A stretch of 64,000 bases of DNA from the NCBI GenBank assembly GCA_003956705.1, contig QZCP01000025.1, positions 62,001 through 126,000 on the forward strand, read 5' to 3'. Shown one piece after another: positions 8,044 through 63,521 of this stretch (position 1 is its first letter; each line of letters begins with the position of its first letter). The DNA comes from Brevipalpus yothersi (taxonomy: Eukaryota > Arthropoda > Arachnida > Trombidiformes > Tenuipalpidae). The notes beneath the pieces were generated by a model. It did no database searches and had not been told where the DNA came from. It saw nothing but the letters and a program-made list of their open reading frames with translations. A program made the position numbers and the translations under genes.

Positions 8044-10242
8044 TCAATTAAATGCATCGTTAATACTCTGCAATTGTCTTATAGCCCAATCCGAAGGGAG
8101 TTTAAATTTTATATCGGTCAACTTGTCCAAGGACGCTAACGCATCATCAAAACCAGTGGAAGCAGTATAACTCCAATCTTCATAGAACAATTCGACTAGT
8201 GTGCGATTTTTCAAGATCAATTTCAACCATAAAACCAACTTTCTTTGACTATAAATTAGAAAGTATGGATTAGTAAAATCGTGAAAAAAGTAGGGCAAAA
8301 ATCGCAAGAACTCACTTGAGAGCTTCACAAACAAATGCTTTGAAGTGGGCATCTGGACTTCTTCGTAGCTTGGTGTGACTTTCAATAATATCATCGATCG
8401 CGGACAGGAGAGAGTGTTTAGGTTTAACAGGAGAACTTCCAACAATCTCGAGGTTAAAACTTTGTGACAACCTTCGAGCTGGACATGAATTGAATTGAGG
8501 TCCATTCTATGGAGGAGAAGAAAATATTTTTCAATTTTGGAATTCAAATGGGAGTGATGTCGATCCAATAAAAAAAATCTTACCTTCATTTCATAGTATT
8601 TGAGTATGAGGTCCCAAGCAGTCATGGTCTTGATTGGCTCAATTCTACTTGATCGGTCGCTGAAACATCCGAAGCCCAATAAGTATGATGGTATTAGTGA
8701 AGTACCATTTGAGTTTCTGAGTTTATCAGCAAGCCCATGTTCAATAAGGTCTCTGAGTATTGGACAAAATTCTTTACGGATAGCTGCGTTCATCTTTTCA
8801 TTATACAGTTGTGTTGGATACTGGGCAGATCGAAGAGAAAACTGAATAAATCGATCAGATAGAAGGATCATAAAAAATATTGTATCATTTTTTGCTACTT
8901 ACATCTTCACCATCACTCGTATAGTCAGAATCGTTGAAAGATTTTTCCTCATTCAATTCGAGAATTCTATTTAAAACTACTTCTAGTTTAGCTCTGATAT
9001 CACCCCAATGATTTCCTTTTGTGAAACGTCTGTTAAGATTTTTACCCAAATTTTGCTCAAAGTTGTTACAACCGAATTGAGCAAAAGTAAAAAGTTGTAA
9101 AAGAGTCACAAAGCGGCGAATAATTTTGCTCATAGCTTCTCGTCTATTTTCACTTGTTCCATCATCACCTCTCGGACAAGATCCATCGGCAACCGTTCGA
9201 CGACGATCTCGTCTGAAGCTAAATCTCTTCTGTCCTCTGGCCAACAATCCACTCATACCACCTCCATCACCACCAAAGTCTATCTTTTTCACCAAAGCTT
9301 TCTGGGCATTTCCATGTAGTGGACAATTACATGTACATTTACTACCACGCTTTCCTCTTGGCCTACCAGTTGGAGGATCCACTTGAAGAAATTCGATAAA
9401 TCTTTCCAGATCAGTCACCTGAGTCTTTAGTTGATCTACAAGCTGTTCCTTCATGATCACAGGGTTCACAAGCTAAACAGAAATAAATTATATGGAATAT
9501 TCAATCAGTTCATGAATTATCGAAAATAATGGTAATTTACCTCTTTGACCGCATTATCAACTTGCTTTTTTAGTTCTTCGGGCGTTAGTTTATCAAACTG
9601 ATCCAATCTGAGGGGCAATTTTCCTTTCAATTGCTCTATGATCAAAGCTTGACGTTCCAAGAGTAAACTTGATGGGAGAGAATTGCTTTGACCAGTATCG
9701 TAGGCATACTTTTCTAATTCTTCCAATTGATCCCTCAACTTCTGGATCAATTCTTTTTGTTTCACCCTTTGAGTTTCAAGCTTATTGTTCATATCACTTT
9801 CTCCATTTACAATTGATGAGTTTTTGTTTTGATCGCTCGAATCACTTTCGAATACATCGTCAGAATTTGTGTCTCCGAAAATTGGCTCACGAATATCTGG
9901 AATACCACGAAATGCGAATTGTTCCAATTCTTTGAGTAATACTTCTTTTTCCTCTGATGATGCTTCAACAATTTGTTTCAAGCGCAATTGAACTTGAGCA
10001 AAATGTGAAGTCAATGCCATCAGAGATGAATTGAGATGATCTTGTTCTTCCTCCATCTTTTTAAGCCTACTATTACACAAATCCTCTGTACAATCATAAT
10101 TATCTGTGTAGAATGTAAGCTCATCATCACTTTCCGTATCACATGAACATTCAGGCTCTCGGCCATCACTGTAGAGGCTCTCAATTTCCTCTCCATCAAG
10201 ATCTTTCTCCATTCCATCAATCATCTTGTATTCATAATCCAT
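8044..10242 (-). CDS. RUNDC1: RUN domain-containing protein 1 (RUNDC1)
   Basis: Five exons, 10242-9541, 9472-8903, 8841-8584, 8506-8316 and 8248-8044, with consensus splice sites and consistent phases. The product is 641 residues (human RUNDC1 about 613). The N-terminus is acidic (GEEIESLYSDGREPE), followed by coiled coil (about 45-110 and 150-220), a conserved linker with MKEQLVDQLKTQVTDLERFI, a Cys-containing loop (KCTCNCPLHG) and the C-terminal RUN domain (about 340-641), which includes DAHFKAFVCEALNQRKLVLW and ends SLDKLT...LPSDWAIRQLQ. RUN domains bind small GTPases and motor adaptors; RUNDC1 has been linked to autophagosome-lysosome fusion and p53 regulation. I set the start at ATG 10242 because the codon at 10251 is GTG, not ATG. 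The region near residue 320 is variable and could be alternatively spliced. Confidence 0.85.
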
Positions 10243-11987
10243 TTGATCCACTGTTCATTGGCACAGTTTTGAGAAGGATAACGATTTCGAGAAGACCAAA
10301 GAAGCTGAAGTATACATTTGGACTTTGTGTTTTACGGTGTCTTCACTGGAAGTAAAATTCAATTTCAGAATGATCAATACAAGGTATCGGTGGGATCGAC
10401 TGATAAGAATCGATCTGATCTCAAAAGATTGAAGTATATTGATGAAATATGAAAGAACTCAAAGAACGTGAATTCATGAGAAATATGATAGAATCATTAA
10501 TTACACTGTTATGCTCAAATGTGAAACAAGCTTCTTTTGGCAGAGAATAATAAGCCTGAAAGAATCACGATGACATCATGATTCTTCATCAATTGATAAA
10601 GGGCAAGAGTAGAAAATATTCGAAAGCTTCACGATTTCAATCTACGAAGATGAATATGAAGACCCCTTTCAAAATAACATTCATCTCTGAATATATCATT
10701 TATCGAATAGGTAAATTTTATCAAAAAAATAGTATTGCTGAATATTCTGGGGAGAAGACTACAAAAAAGATTCCTGTTCATACCTGACTTTAGGTACACA
10801 TAGTATCACATATAACTGATTTCATGATGATCAAAAGGTTGGGCACTTGGATAAGAAGGAGGATTACTTGACAAGTATCGGAAAAAGTGTGGGTGTATGG
10901 GAAAGGCAGATGAGCACACTAACAAATGAATCAGTAAAATAATTCAGATATCACGAGAACGATGAGTTGAAAAGTGTTCCATATGGTGGAATCAGATAGT
11001 GAAAGACTAGGGAATATAAGTGTAATCAAGTCAGAGAGCACATACACGTACGAAGATGAACAGTTATCTTGAAGATGAAGAAATTTCGAAGGAAGGAAAA
11101 AGATGGTGAATGAGATCAAGGTAAAGGGCAAAACATCATGTCAGGTTTGTTTGACTATCCAATAGAACTCGATGAACACAAAATTCGATAAGATGCGTGG
11201 CGATGCTTTTCTCTCTCTCTCTCTATCTGAACACTTTCTTCCTCTATTATTACAGTTCTCACTCACAACCTACACCAGTGGCAAAAATAGTAGGCATTCT
11301 ATCGATCGACAAAATGAAGCTACTATTAGATTGAAGTGCTCATCTTTCACTACCTTTTTCTCTCTCTCTCTCTCTCTCTTTACGCAGCGGAACAGTTGAT
11401 TGAAAAGTAAACATAATTACCATGAGGAAATGAACATGATAAAGAAAGCTCATGACAAATGACAATGTTCTGTATCCGGTGAGTAAACGATCATATTGCT
11501 GTCATACTGTCAAGTTGCCGGTAAAATTTTGGGCTAAACAATCGTGAAATGGAATATGATGAGAAAATTCTTCTCTAATCAACGATGAAAATTGCAGCAT
11601 AATTTGTTAGTCAGTTTGGGTTAATTAAGCGGTGAAAGTTGGGAAAAATTTTTGTTATTGAAAAGATTATTCACAATCATGTCATTTATTAGAATTGACT
11701 GTTAGTTTTTGCAAATTTGATATTATTTGATGAAGTCAAGCATATAGTGGAGAAGTATTTACAATATGGAACATGTTATATCACGAGTTTTTGAAATCTT
11801 GACGAAAAGAATGACGTACCGGTTCGAATAGTCGATGAATGTTTTCTTTATCGATTCAGATCCCTCCATGAGCAGTGTTCCAGGATGATGATGAAGAATT
11901 GATAGTCAAAGACAACTTCCAATAGGATGAGATAGAAAATCGTAGTCGATTGTGAAGATTTTTTGGTCCCCATTCATTATCGAAATT
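10243..11987. other. Intergenic between RUNDC1 and TAF11; no gene seen
   Basis: About 1.7 kb upstream of RUNDC1 and downstream of TAF11, both on the minus strand. Open frames here (for example 10578-10787 and 11172-11399) are short, have no domain and overlap CT-rich simple sequence (11213-11226, 11359-11379). RUNDC1 5' UTR and promoter must lie at the left edge, but I see no clear TATA box. Confidence 0.45.
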
Positions 11988-12491
11988 TTATCGGAAGAAA
12001 GCTGGCTTTCGTGAATGAATCTTGCTACCAGGAGCAATCTTTTTTTCACGTAAAAGTCGAACTGCTTCCCTCAAATGCTTGGGTCTTACTGGTCCACTTT
12101 CACCAGATTTTTCCATAACGTCTAATGCCGATTCGACCACTTCACCAACATAAACTTTGGCAACACCAGACAGAGCGATTACAACATTCTGAGATACAGA
12201 GCAACCAGTAATAGATTGTATTAATCTTTTTATAGATGCTTTGGGAAAAGATGCTCTTCGATACATTTCATATCGATTCAATTGTTCCTCGTTAAAATTT
12301 GATACCAAAACCCTTTAAAAAAGATAAATCAAAACAGAGATTTAGTGTAAAAAATTGTCACCCAAAACAATTAGAACTCAAAAAATAATATCACTAAAAA
12401 TCAAAACTTACTGCATCTTTTCCCTCTCCTCTTGCTCAAGTTCTTCCGGACTTTTACTTGTATTAGCAATCAATTTATCATTGGAATCCAT
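11988..12491 (-). CDS. TAF11: Transcription initiation factor TFIID subunit 11 (TAF11)
   Basis: Two exons, 12491-12412 and 12312-11988, joined across a 99-base GT-AG intron (GTAAGT...TTTAAAG) in matching phase, for 134 residues. The histone-fold region is nearly the whole protein: NEEQLNRYEMYRRASFPKA, then IKRLIQSITGCSVSQNVVIA, VAKVYVGEVVESALDVME, GPVRPKHLREAVRLLREK, the order and wording of TAF11. TAF11 pairs with TAF13 through the histone fold within TFIID and contacts TBP/TFIIA. The N-terminal extension is only about 30 acidic residues, shorter than in human TAF11 (211 residues), so this is close to a minimal form. It lies head to head with the alanyl-tRNA synthetase gene. Confidence 0.92.
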
Positions 12492-12832
12492 TATTTACAC
12501 ACTAAACACGATCAAACATCACAATTAATTTATTAATTCTGATGAAAAAACAATTCAAAACACACACATCAGCTGGACTGTTCTGAAATGTTCATGTTGT
12601 GGGGACTGTACACTAATTGCAAACAAAAAGTACACACATTTGTCATCATGTTGCCGGTTCAACAAGTCTCCATGCTGTTGAGGTGTTTAATTTTGAATAT
12701 GATGATTAATTAGGATTATCATTGACAGCCGACAGCTAATTGAAATGTGATTGTGATGGAAATTCCATTTATTGTATGCAGTGATTGTTGACATTACATT
12801 GGATGTGAACATTTTCATCTATCAGAACGGAG
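12492..12832. promoter_or_regulatory. Short divergent intergenic region (TAF11 / alanyl-tRNA synthetase)
   Basis: 341 bases between the two start codons, containing both 5' flanks. No TATA box is obvious on either strand. A bidirectional promoter is inferred from spacing alone. Confidence 0.4.
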
Positions 12833-14491
12833 ATGACAGTATGGACATCTCGAGCTATTAGGCGATGTTTTGTGGATTATTTTAAATTGAAACACAATCA
12901 TCAGTGGATTCCCAGCAGCTCAATACAACCCGAAAATGATCCAACTATTTTATTTACCACTGCTGGTATGAGCCAATTTCGTGATATTTTTACTGGTGAT
13001 ATCAATTGTGATCATCCGTTTGCCAATTTAAAGCGTGCCTGTAGTTATCAAAAGTGTATTAGAACTGGTGGTAAACATGATGATCTCAAAGAAGTTGGTT
13101 ATGATTATCGACATCATACATTCTTTGAGATGCTTGGAAATTGGTCTTTTGGTGACTACTTCAAGGTGAGTTGACTGGAAATTAATTCCGCTCTCCATGA
13201 TCTTGATTGATTTTAATTGTTTGCCCCTGTTTGCAGGAAGAAGCGTGCAAAATGGCCTTAGATTTACTGGTTAATGAGTTTAAGATTCCCAAAGATCGGC
13301 TCGTGATCACATTCTTCGGTGGTGATTCAGAGTTGGGAATTCCGTGTGATGAGGAAACAAGAGAGATATGGCTCGCTTTAGGGTTAGTTTTTCATCTTCA
13401 AGTTGAACATGTCTCAATATGAATACTGTTTATTATTCTGTTGACATCTACAGTTTCCAGAAAGATAAAGTTATTCCTCTTGGTAAAAGTGAAAATTTTT
13501 GGGAAATGGGTTACGTTGGACCTTGTGGAATTTGTTCCGAAATACACTATTTGATGGATGGTAATTGTCACCAAGATCCATCGAAACTTTTGCACAATTC
13601 TCTTGAAATCTGGAATTTAGTCTTCATGCAATACAATCGGTAAGTTTATCGTTGAATAACTCTGATTAATATTGATTGTCATTACTCCAAATTTATATAG
13701 TCTCAAAGATGGTAGCTTGACACCTTTGTCCAAAAATCATGTCGATACAGGGATGGGCTTGGAGAGAATCAACTCTGTTCTGAACAATGTGCCTTCAAAT
13801 TATGATACCGATGGTTTTATACCACTAATGGAACTCTTACAGCGAGTGAGTTTGAGTTATTTTTTTCGCTCCTTTATGGGCAATTAAGCTAGGAAATTTA
13901 CGATTTGCTAATTTTCAGGAGACAAAAGCTCCTCCTTATAGGGGTTCTCTTACTGATCCGATGGATATTGCCTATCGTATAGTCACTGATCATATTCGTA
14001 TGATCACAGTTTCGCTCAGTGATGGACTTGTACCTGCTTCAAGAGATGCTGGCTACCAATTTAGGAGAATTTTTCGTCGCTGTTACTTTCATTTAGTTGA
14101 TGAATTCAGGACAAAGCAGCCAGCTGATCTCATAGCTACTCTTTGCAAAAGGTTTGCAGATCTAATTGGTGATGATTACCCTGAGATTTCTCAAAATATC
14201 GAAAACGTGTGTAAAACTGTGAAACGAGAAAGTCTTCTAGTCAATTTTTTACGAAAGAAAACTTATCAAAAGTTTCAAGAGCTAGCAAACGATAAGAAGC
14301 TGCAACAAAAAAACTTCATCAATGGTCAGGAAACTTTCAGTCTTTTCATGGAAGGTGCGGGCTCAAAATGGCTACTCAACAGACTCGCCAAACAGATGGA
14401 CATGGTTATTGATTGGGAAGGTTTTGAAAAGCTTTTCGAAGAGCACAAAATGAAGTCAGCTGAAGGTTTGGAAAAAGTGAAAAATACCTGA
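12833..14491 (+). CDS. AARS2: Alanyl-tRNA synthetase, mitochondrial type, catalytic and tRNA-recognition regions only
   Basis: Five exons, 12833-13165, 13237-13382, 13454-13639, 13701-13845 and 13919-14491, with GT-AG introns and consistent phases; 460 residues. Class II AlaRS motifs are clear: FTTAGMSQFRDIFTGD, RACSYQKCIRTGGKHDDL, HHTFFEMLGNWSFGDYFK, ENFWEMGYVGPCG, then HVDTGMGLERINSVL, and the recognition segment DHIRMITVSLSDGLVPASRD followed by FRRIFRR. It charges tRNA-Ala with alanine. Divergence and the absence of a second copy in view suggest the mitochondrial enzyme, but no long presequence is present: the catalytic domain begins within 10 residues, and an in-frame TGA lies upstream at 12806. 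The protein ends about where the editing domain should start. The HxxxH and Cys-containing editing motifs and C-Ala are missing (human AARS2 has 985 residues). Sequence after the stop does not resemble them in any frame I read. Confidence 0.88.
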
Positions 14492-15005
14492 TATACCATG
14501 TGAAGTTACTTGCTGTTTGAATCAAAGCTGGTCAACTTCACCTGGATGGCCAATGGAACTGGTCAAATCATCAATTCAGATAGCTTCAAAAAAAACAGGA
14601 TTCGTCCCATCTCTGTCTCGAAAGTTCTGAGATTCTCTATGGTTTTGATTTCAATCCCTGATTATCGGGAGTCGTTTAAGATCAAGAGTTATAATTTCTG
14701 TAGAAGAATTGTATGATCAGTTCAAGCTCATGTTCAAAGATTGCTCCATGTTCGAGTAATCATTACTTTGGATGAGATCAAAGAGTTCACTCTCTGATCC
14801 GATCTACTCTATCGAACATACTTGTCAAATTTTGATAAGTTTTGTTCATGAAAAGTGTTTGCTATACCTCATTGTACTTCCCAGCTCTTGAATCGATCAT
14901 ATGAAACCAGTATAAAATATTTTAATTAAAATAAATCTGTTAAAGTAATCATATTATATTGCCTCAGTGAATTTGGCAAAGTAATTCAAATTTTTTGAAC
15001 AAAAA
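14492..15005. other. Convergent 3' flank of AARS2 and the adhesion GPCR gene
   Basis: An AATAAA at 14930-14935 can serve the AARS2 transcript. A frame at 14510-14716 lies in the same frame as the last AARS2 exon beyond two TGA codons, and short open pieces in other frames run to about 14800. None resembles an AlaRS editing or C-Ala domain. It could be 3' UTR or decayed coding sequence. Confidence 0.4.
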
Positions 15006-59295
<44,290 letters not shown>

Positions 59296-60125
59296 CTATG
59301 AACGATTCCTTCCTTTTTTTGATATAGTTTTCTCACAATTGACTGATTGAGACGATTCACTTAACGCTGATCAATTGAATATCATGATTTATGGGAATAT
59401 TTTTGGGGAAAAATCAACTCGATTTTATCAATGAGGAAGAAGAACATTATTGGCAAAACTTTCAGTGTCATTAGAACCACATTCGTATTCACCTACACAG
59501 AATCACGAAAACACTGGCCAACAAGTGATCTACTCGAGTGCTCAAGATATACTAGCATCGAGTTCTACTCGAAGTTCTAGCATGAGCAAACTCGAAGGGC
59601 TCCTCTTACATGGAATTCGATTTTGGGCAACTTTTCTCATTTAGTAAGCTCATGCGTGGTCTTTTGTGTTCTTTTCTCTCCACAGTGAATTAAGACAGAT
59701 CAGATTTGAATTAAAATTTTATTTAAAATCAATTAATTCTTGGCCGTGAAAACGTCATCATTCATAGAATAAAATTATTCTTCGATCAAACGATACGCTT
59801 TCGAATTAAAATGTGTGAAACCAAAGAATTCTCACCTTTGTGATCACAACAGAAGGTTCCATTGAAAACCCTTCCAGCCATGATTAGGGAAAAGTATCAG
59901 ATAATCTTAATCAGTTCCATAAGCTTTGAATAACTATCGAAGTATCCTCATTAAAATGTATATACCCTCTTCGGATGAATGTGAAAATAAATATCGCGTG
60001 AGAACATCTCATGGCCATCTGATCGGTAAAAGAAGCGATTTTAATTTCAAAATCATTACTGGTCAGACTGGATACCTTTTCTGGATGAGTTTCATCAGAA
60101 TTATCAGTCTCTTTCCGACAGAGCA

Positions 60126-60149
60126 ATGCGATCCATAGAAATGAAGATG

Positions 60150-60192
<43 letters not shown>

Positions 60193-60242
60193 GGCAGATC
60201 GTTTTTTACTACCCAGAAAAACATCATGACTTATATATTCTG

Positions 60243-60286
<44 letters not shown>

Positions 60287-60310
60287 CATCTTCATCTCTA
60301 TGGATCGCAT
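60126..60310. repeat. Long inverted repeat with (CT)n/(GA)n inner arms
   Basis: The left arm starts ATGCGATCCATAGAAATGAA, continues GATGAGCT and then (CT)n to 60189. The right arm from 60246 is (GA)n, then AGCTCATCTTCATCTCTATG and GATCGCAT. The arms are 60-65 bases, with one mismatch in the unique 28-base outer part, and the loop is about 56 bases. It could form a stable hairpin in RNA or DNA. No obvious target-site duplication flanks it. Confidence 0.85.
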
Positions 60311-60799
60311 AGCCCAGTGAAAAATCAAAAAAGTTCATCAGATGAAGAGAGAAAGAGCAAGTGGAACAGGTCCAACGAGTTTTCAGTCCTGTATTCATCA
60401 CAAAGTGGGCTCATATTTCTTAAACTGGCATTAGAGAGACCCAAAAATCTACTAAACTATTAAACTAGTAGTCTTCTTTAAGCCATATAAACACATATGG
60501 GGACATATATCATGATCACATGTTCAGAGCATGATACGTGTGAAAAACAAAGAATCTGTACCTGAACATCCGTTTCTTGTATCGTATCTGTTGCTACGGC
60601 TCAATAGCATGTCATTTAGTATCAGATTTTTGTTTCCTCAACTCTTTCAGTTATAAGGGGTTTCACAATTGAATAATTGCGACGAATGTACAGGTATATT
60701 AATCATATTTCATAGTTTGAACACTATTTGCGTGACAATCCATTGTTTCTCATCCACCGAGGAAAGTAAATCTGAATTCTTACAGATCCATCTTTTCGG

Positions 60800-60836
<37 letters not shown>

Positions 60837-61142
60837 AAGAGAAGAGAGAGAACAAATTTTAGAACCAGTTAAAATGAAAACAGCCCATTTAAAAGATTCA
60901 CATGGAAGAACAAAGGCCATTCAGGTGTACATCTTCCATCAGGCCATCTTCAGCCCATACGAGAGCTCATATATCATGATCTGGTAGCTGGATAAGGAAT
61001 TTTCACTCTCTCTTTATTTATCTATCTAATTTCCACCGAACCGGACTCGGTGAAAGACCTTATCTGGAGCTGAATTCTGGTTATTCGTTGTATGCCCACT
61101 TATCGTATTTTCGCTCCCACGGCCATACACTTTTACTTTTTG

Positions 61143-61143
<1 letters not shown>

Positions 61144-61209
<66 letters not shown>
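61144..61209. repeat. (CT)n array upstream of the second cuticle gene
   Basis: About 32 units ending 62 bases before the TATA box of the second cuticle gene. Confidence 0.95.
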
Positions 61210-61212
<3 letters not shown>

Positions 61213-61271
61213 CGACCCCTAGTCGAGTTGATTACTAGAATATTAATTAGGGCTCCTCACCTTGGTTGGGC

Positions 61272-61280
61272 TATAAAAAG
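61272..61280 (+). promoter_or_regulatory. TATA box of the second cuticle gene
   Basis: TATAAAAAG lies 93 bases upstream of the start codon (61365), about 60 bases after the end of a (CT)n array. Transcription would start near 61300-61305. Confidence 0.7.
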
Positions 61281-61364
61281 AGTGGTCCAATCCAGAATTG
61301 TGTTCACTTACTGACTAAACATACACTCGTGAAACACATCATACACCAGACAACCACAGCAACA

Positions 61365-62162
61365 ATGAAGATTGTCCTCTGTTTCGCTCTTTGCTTCGGC
61401 ATTGCTGTCGCCGGTGTTGTACCAGTGGCCAATGTTGCCCCATCAACCGGAAAATCCCACCATTATCGACACGAAGATGGTCTAGGTGAGTAGTCCAATT
61501 TCTATACCTTTCGATTTGTTCATCCCTGACTCTCACCAGGATAGTGTTATATCCACAGCCCATCAGTTGCCATTGGAATGAAATCTATTTGTTAATAAGT
61601 GAACGTATTCTTTTCCCAATTTATTCCCAGGAAATTCTGCTTTCGGTTACGAAGAAGCCCACGTTGAAGGAGCATCCGCTCGAAATGAACAGCGAACTGC
61701 CGATGGTAAAGTTGTTGGCCAATATTCTTTGGCTGATGCTGATGGTCGTCAACGAGTTGTGAAGTAAGTTGGAGAGGAAAATTGAAATTCCACAATATTT
61801 CACAATGTTCTTAGACTATTTCTCCAATATGATCAAGAAGATATTGCTATGAAAATTCCATAATTCATTTGTCTACATTCCACTTTTCCAGATATGTTGC
61901 TGATGAATTCGGTTTCCGAGTTGCCATGGACAGTAATGAGCCTGGTGTCGCTGCCCAGAGTCCAGCCGCTGTTAACATTGGTATTGACAAGATTCCCGAT
62001 CCTGTGATCCCAGTTGAGGAGCCAAAAATTTACACTCGACCTCTCCATGCTACCGTCGGCAAAGTCCACCCATACGTCCACTCAGCTCCAATCTATAGTG
62101 GTCATGCTGTCCACCCAAGTGTCCACCATGGTGTCCACTCTGTTCCCACATTTCACTTTTAA
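61365..62162 (+). CDS. Chitin-binding (R&R) cuticle protein 2
   Basis: Three exons, 61365-61485, 61631-61763 and 61892-62162, with 145- and 128-base introns in matching phases; 174 residues. The signal peptide is MKIVLCFALCFGIAVAG. The core reads HEDGLGNSAFGYEEAHVEG, then GQYSLADADGRQRVVK, YVADEFGFRVAMDSNEPG, the same R&R type as the gene at 56478. The intron inside ...GRQR(V/T)V(K/R)|Y is at the identical place in both genes, so they are paralogues; this gene has an extra intron after HEDGLG. The tail is short and His-rich (HAVHPSVHHGVHSVP). Secreted cuticle component. The next upstream ATG (61266) is at the TATA box and is not used. ATTAAA at 62272-62277 may be the polyadenylation signal. 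Confidence 0.93.
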
Positions 62163-63257
62163 GGTTAACAGTCCACCTCAGATCTGAGGCTGATTGCTTT
62201 TTTCATACTGATCACATCAAGCTTTTTGTTTCTTTTCGAATCAGGCTATGCTGGTAAAACCATCAACAAGCATTAAATTAATTCGCTCAAATTATCAGTT
62301 TCAAATTTATTTATATTCACTGAGAAAGCCGAATCTTTTTTGGTTAATCTTTCACAAAACTGTTTGAATGATGGATCAAGAAAGTCTTAAATAGTCTTAA
62401 ATATGCTACTGGGAATGAATTGACGATAGATCTTAGCTGATTATCTCTTAGCATGAATTTCATGATATTTCTCTCATCGAAGAATTACTTCTTCTTTTTT
62501 CAGATCTACAGCTTCAGTTATATCAATTGCTTTCTTTGGAAAATGATCTTGCATTCCAATAGAAAGGAAACGGTAGATCATTGATTCACTAAGATATACT
62601 ATCGATCCTTACAGCACATTTAATATCACAACTCTATTTTTCTTGAAAAAAATTCAGTCAATTCGCATATTGTTAATTCATTTACAATGCATGTAATTAT
62701 TTACACTGACAAGAGCACCCAATGAGATCCGAATCGACGGAATCATCTGATTTTACCCTGAATTACACTGTATCGCATCAATACTCAATTCAATCGGATT
62801 TTTCATTTCAAAAATCAAGTTATCTGAACGAGAAGCTTTTCTGAGAATAGAGAGACATCTAATATCATGGAGTTGAGACCAAATTCAAAATCTGTGTGTA
62901 ACCAGAAAATGAACGACTCAGTTGGTGGAGGAAATTCTGGGATCTTTCTAACCTCCAAAGGTATCACCTTTTAAATTAGCACTTTTGGTGCTATTCCTCG
63001 AAGTGATTGGTGATTATTCTTTGTACGGCCATTACCATCATGTTCAGTGGCTGAATCGATGCTCAAATAAAGTTTGAATGAAAAATTCCGATCAAGTTAC
63101 ATTAAAATCAGAACATTTGAGAAAATGAATTATAAATCATTTATTTCTATTCAATACTCACAATTAGCATGATCAGATTGAACGAAATCCTTCTCAAATT
63201 TAAAACACATGCAGAGTGAAAATTTGTGAGTGAAAAGCTTTAGACAAACCTGAAAAA
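62163..63257. other. Intergenic after the second cuticle gene; no gene seen
   Basis: AT-rich sequence without long frames or repeats. It includes the 3' UTR of the cuticle gene to about 62300 and the upstream flank of the small secreted peptide gene, in which I see no convincing TATA box. Confidence 0.45.
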
Positions 63258-63521
63258 ATGGAATCTCAATTAATTTGTTTATTTATTGTTCTCACCACTA
63301 TGACGAGCATGCTTGTGCATGGTAAGTTTCACCAATTTGTTCAAATATAATCCATTGTGGATGAATTTCCAAGATTTTCGACAATTTTAGGGAATACCAA
63401 CCTACTTTGCGATGCTTCATATCCTCCGGAAGAGGCTACATGTGAATGTCTCAGTGGTGGAAAGGTAATAGCTTCCGGTAGGAAGAAAGACATCGACTGT
63501 AATCATAAAACATCACATTGA
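63258..63521 (+). CDS. Small secreted Cys-containing peptide, family unknown
   Basis: Two exons, 63258-63321 and 63391-63521, joined across a 69-base intron (GTAAGT...ATTTTAG) in phase, encode 64 residues. A clear signal peptide (MESQLICLFIVLTTMTSMLV, then HG) is followed by a 42-residue mature part with four Cys (CDASYPPEEATCECLSGGK ... DIDC), enough for two disulfides, and a basic Lys/Arg stretch. The first intron falls right after the signal peptide, a common layout for secreted peptides. I do not recognise the family; it could be a salivary or immune peptide or a hormone-like peptide. A second donor-like site (AAAG|GTAATA, 63464) inside exon 2 could give another C-terminus, so the end of the model is the least certain part. 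Confidence 0.55.

Larger units (their letters stand above)
59296..61271. other. Upstream region of the adhesion GPCR (-) and of the second cuticle gene (+)
   Basis: Contains the hairpin-forming inverted repeat at 60126-60310, a GAAA/GA run near 60800-60850 and the (CT)n array at 61144-61209. Frames at 59450-59644, 59911-60138 and 60669-60872 are short and without domains. A further 5' exon of the receptor could be here, since CATAG precedes its ATG, but I could not identify one. Confidence 0.45.

Noticed and set aside
10243..10251. Start of RUNDC1 three codons earlier
   Set aside because: That codon is GTG; the first in-frame ATG is at 10242.
14510..14716. Frame in the same phase as AARS2, beyond two TGA codons
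   Set aside because: No similarity to AlaRS editing or C-Ala motifs by eye, and no good splice pair to reach it; treated as 3' flank.
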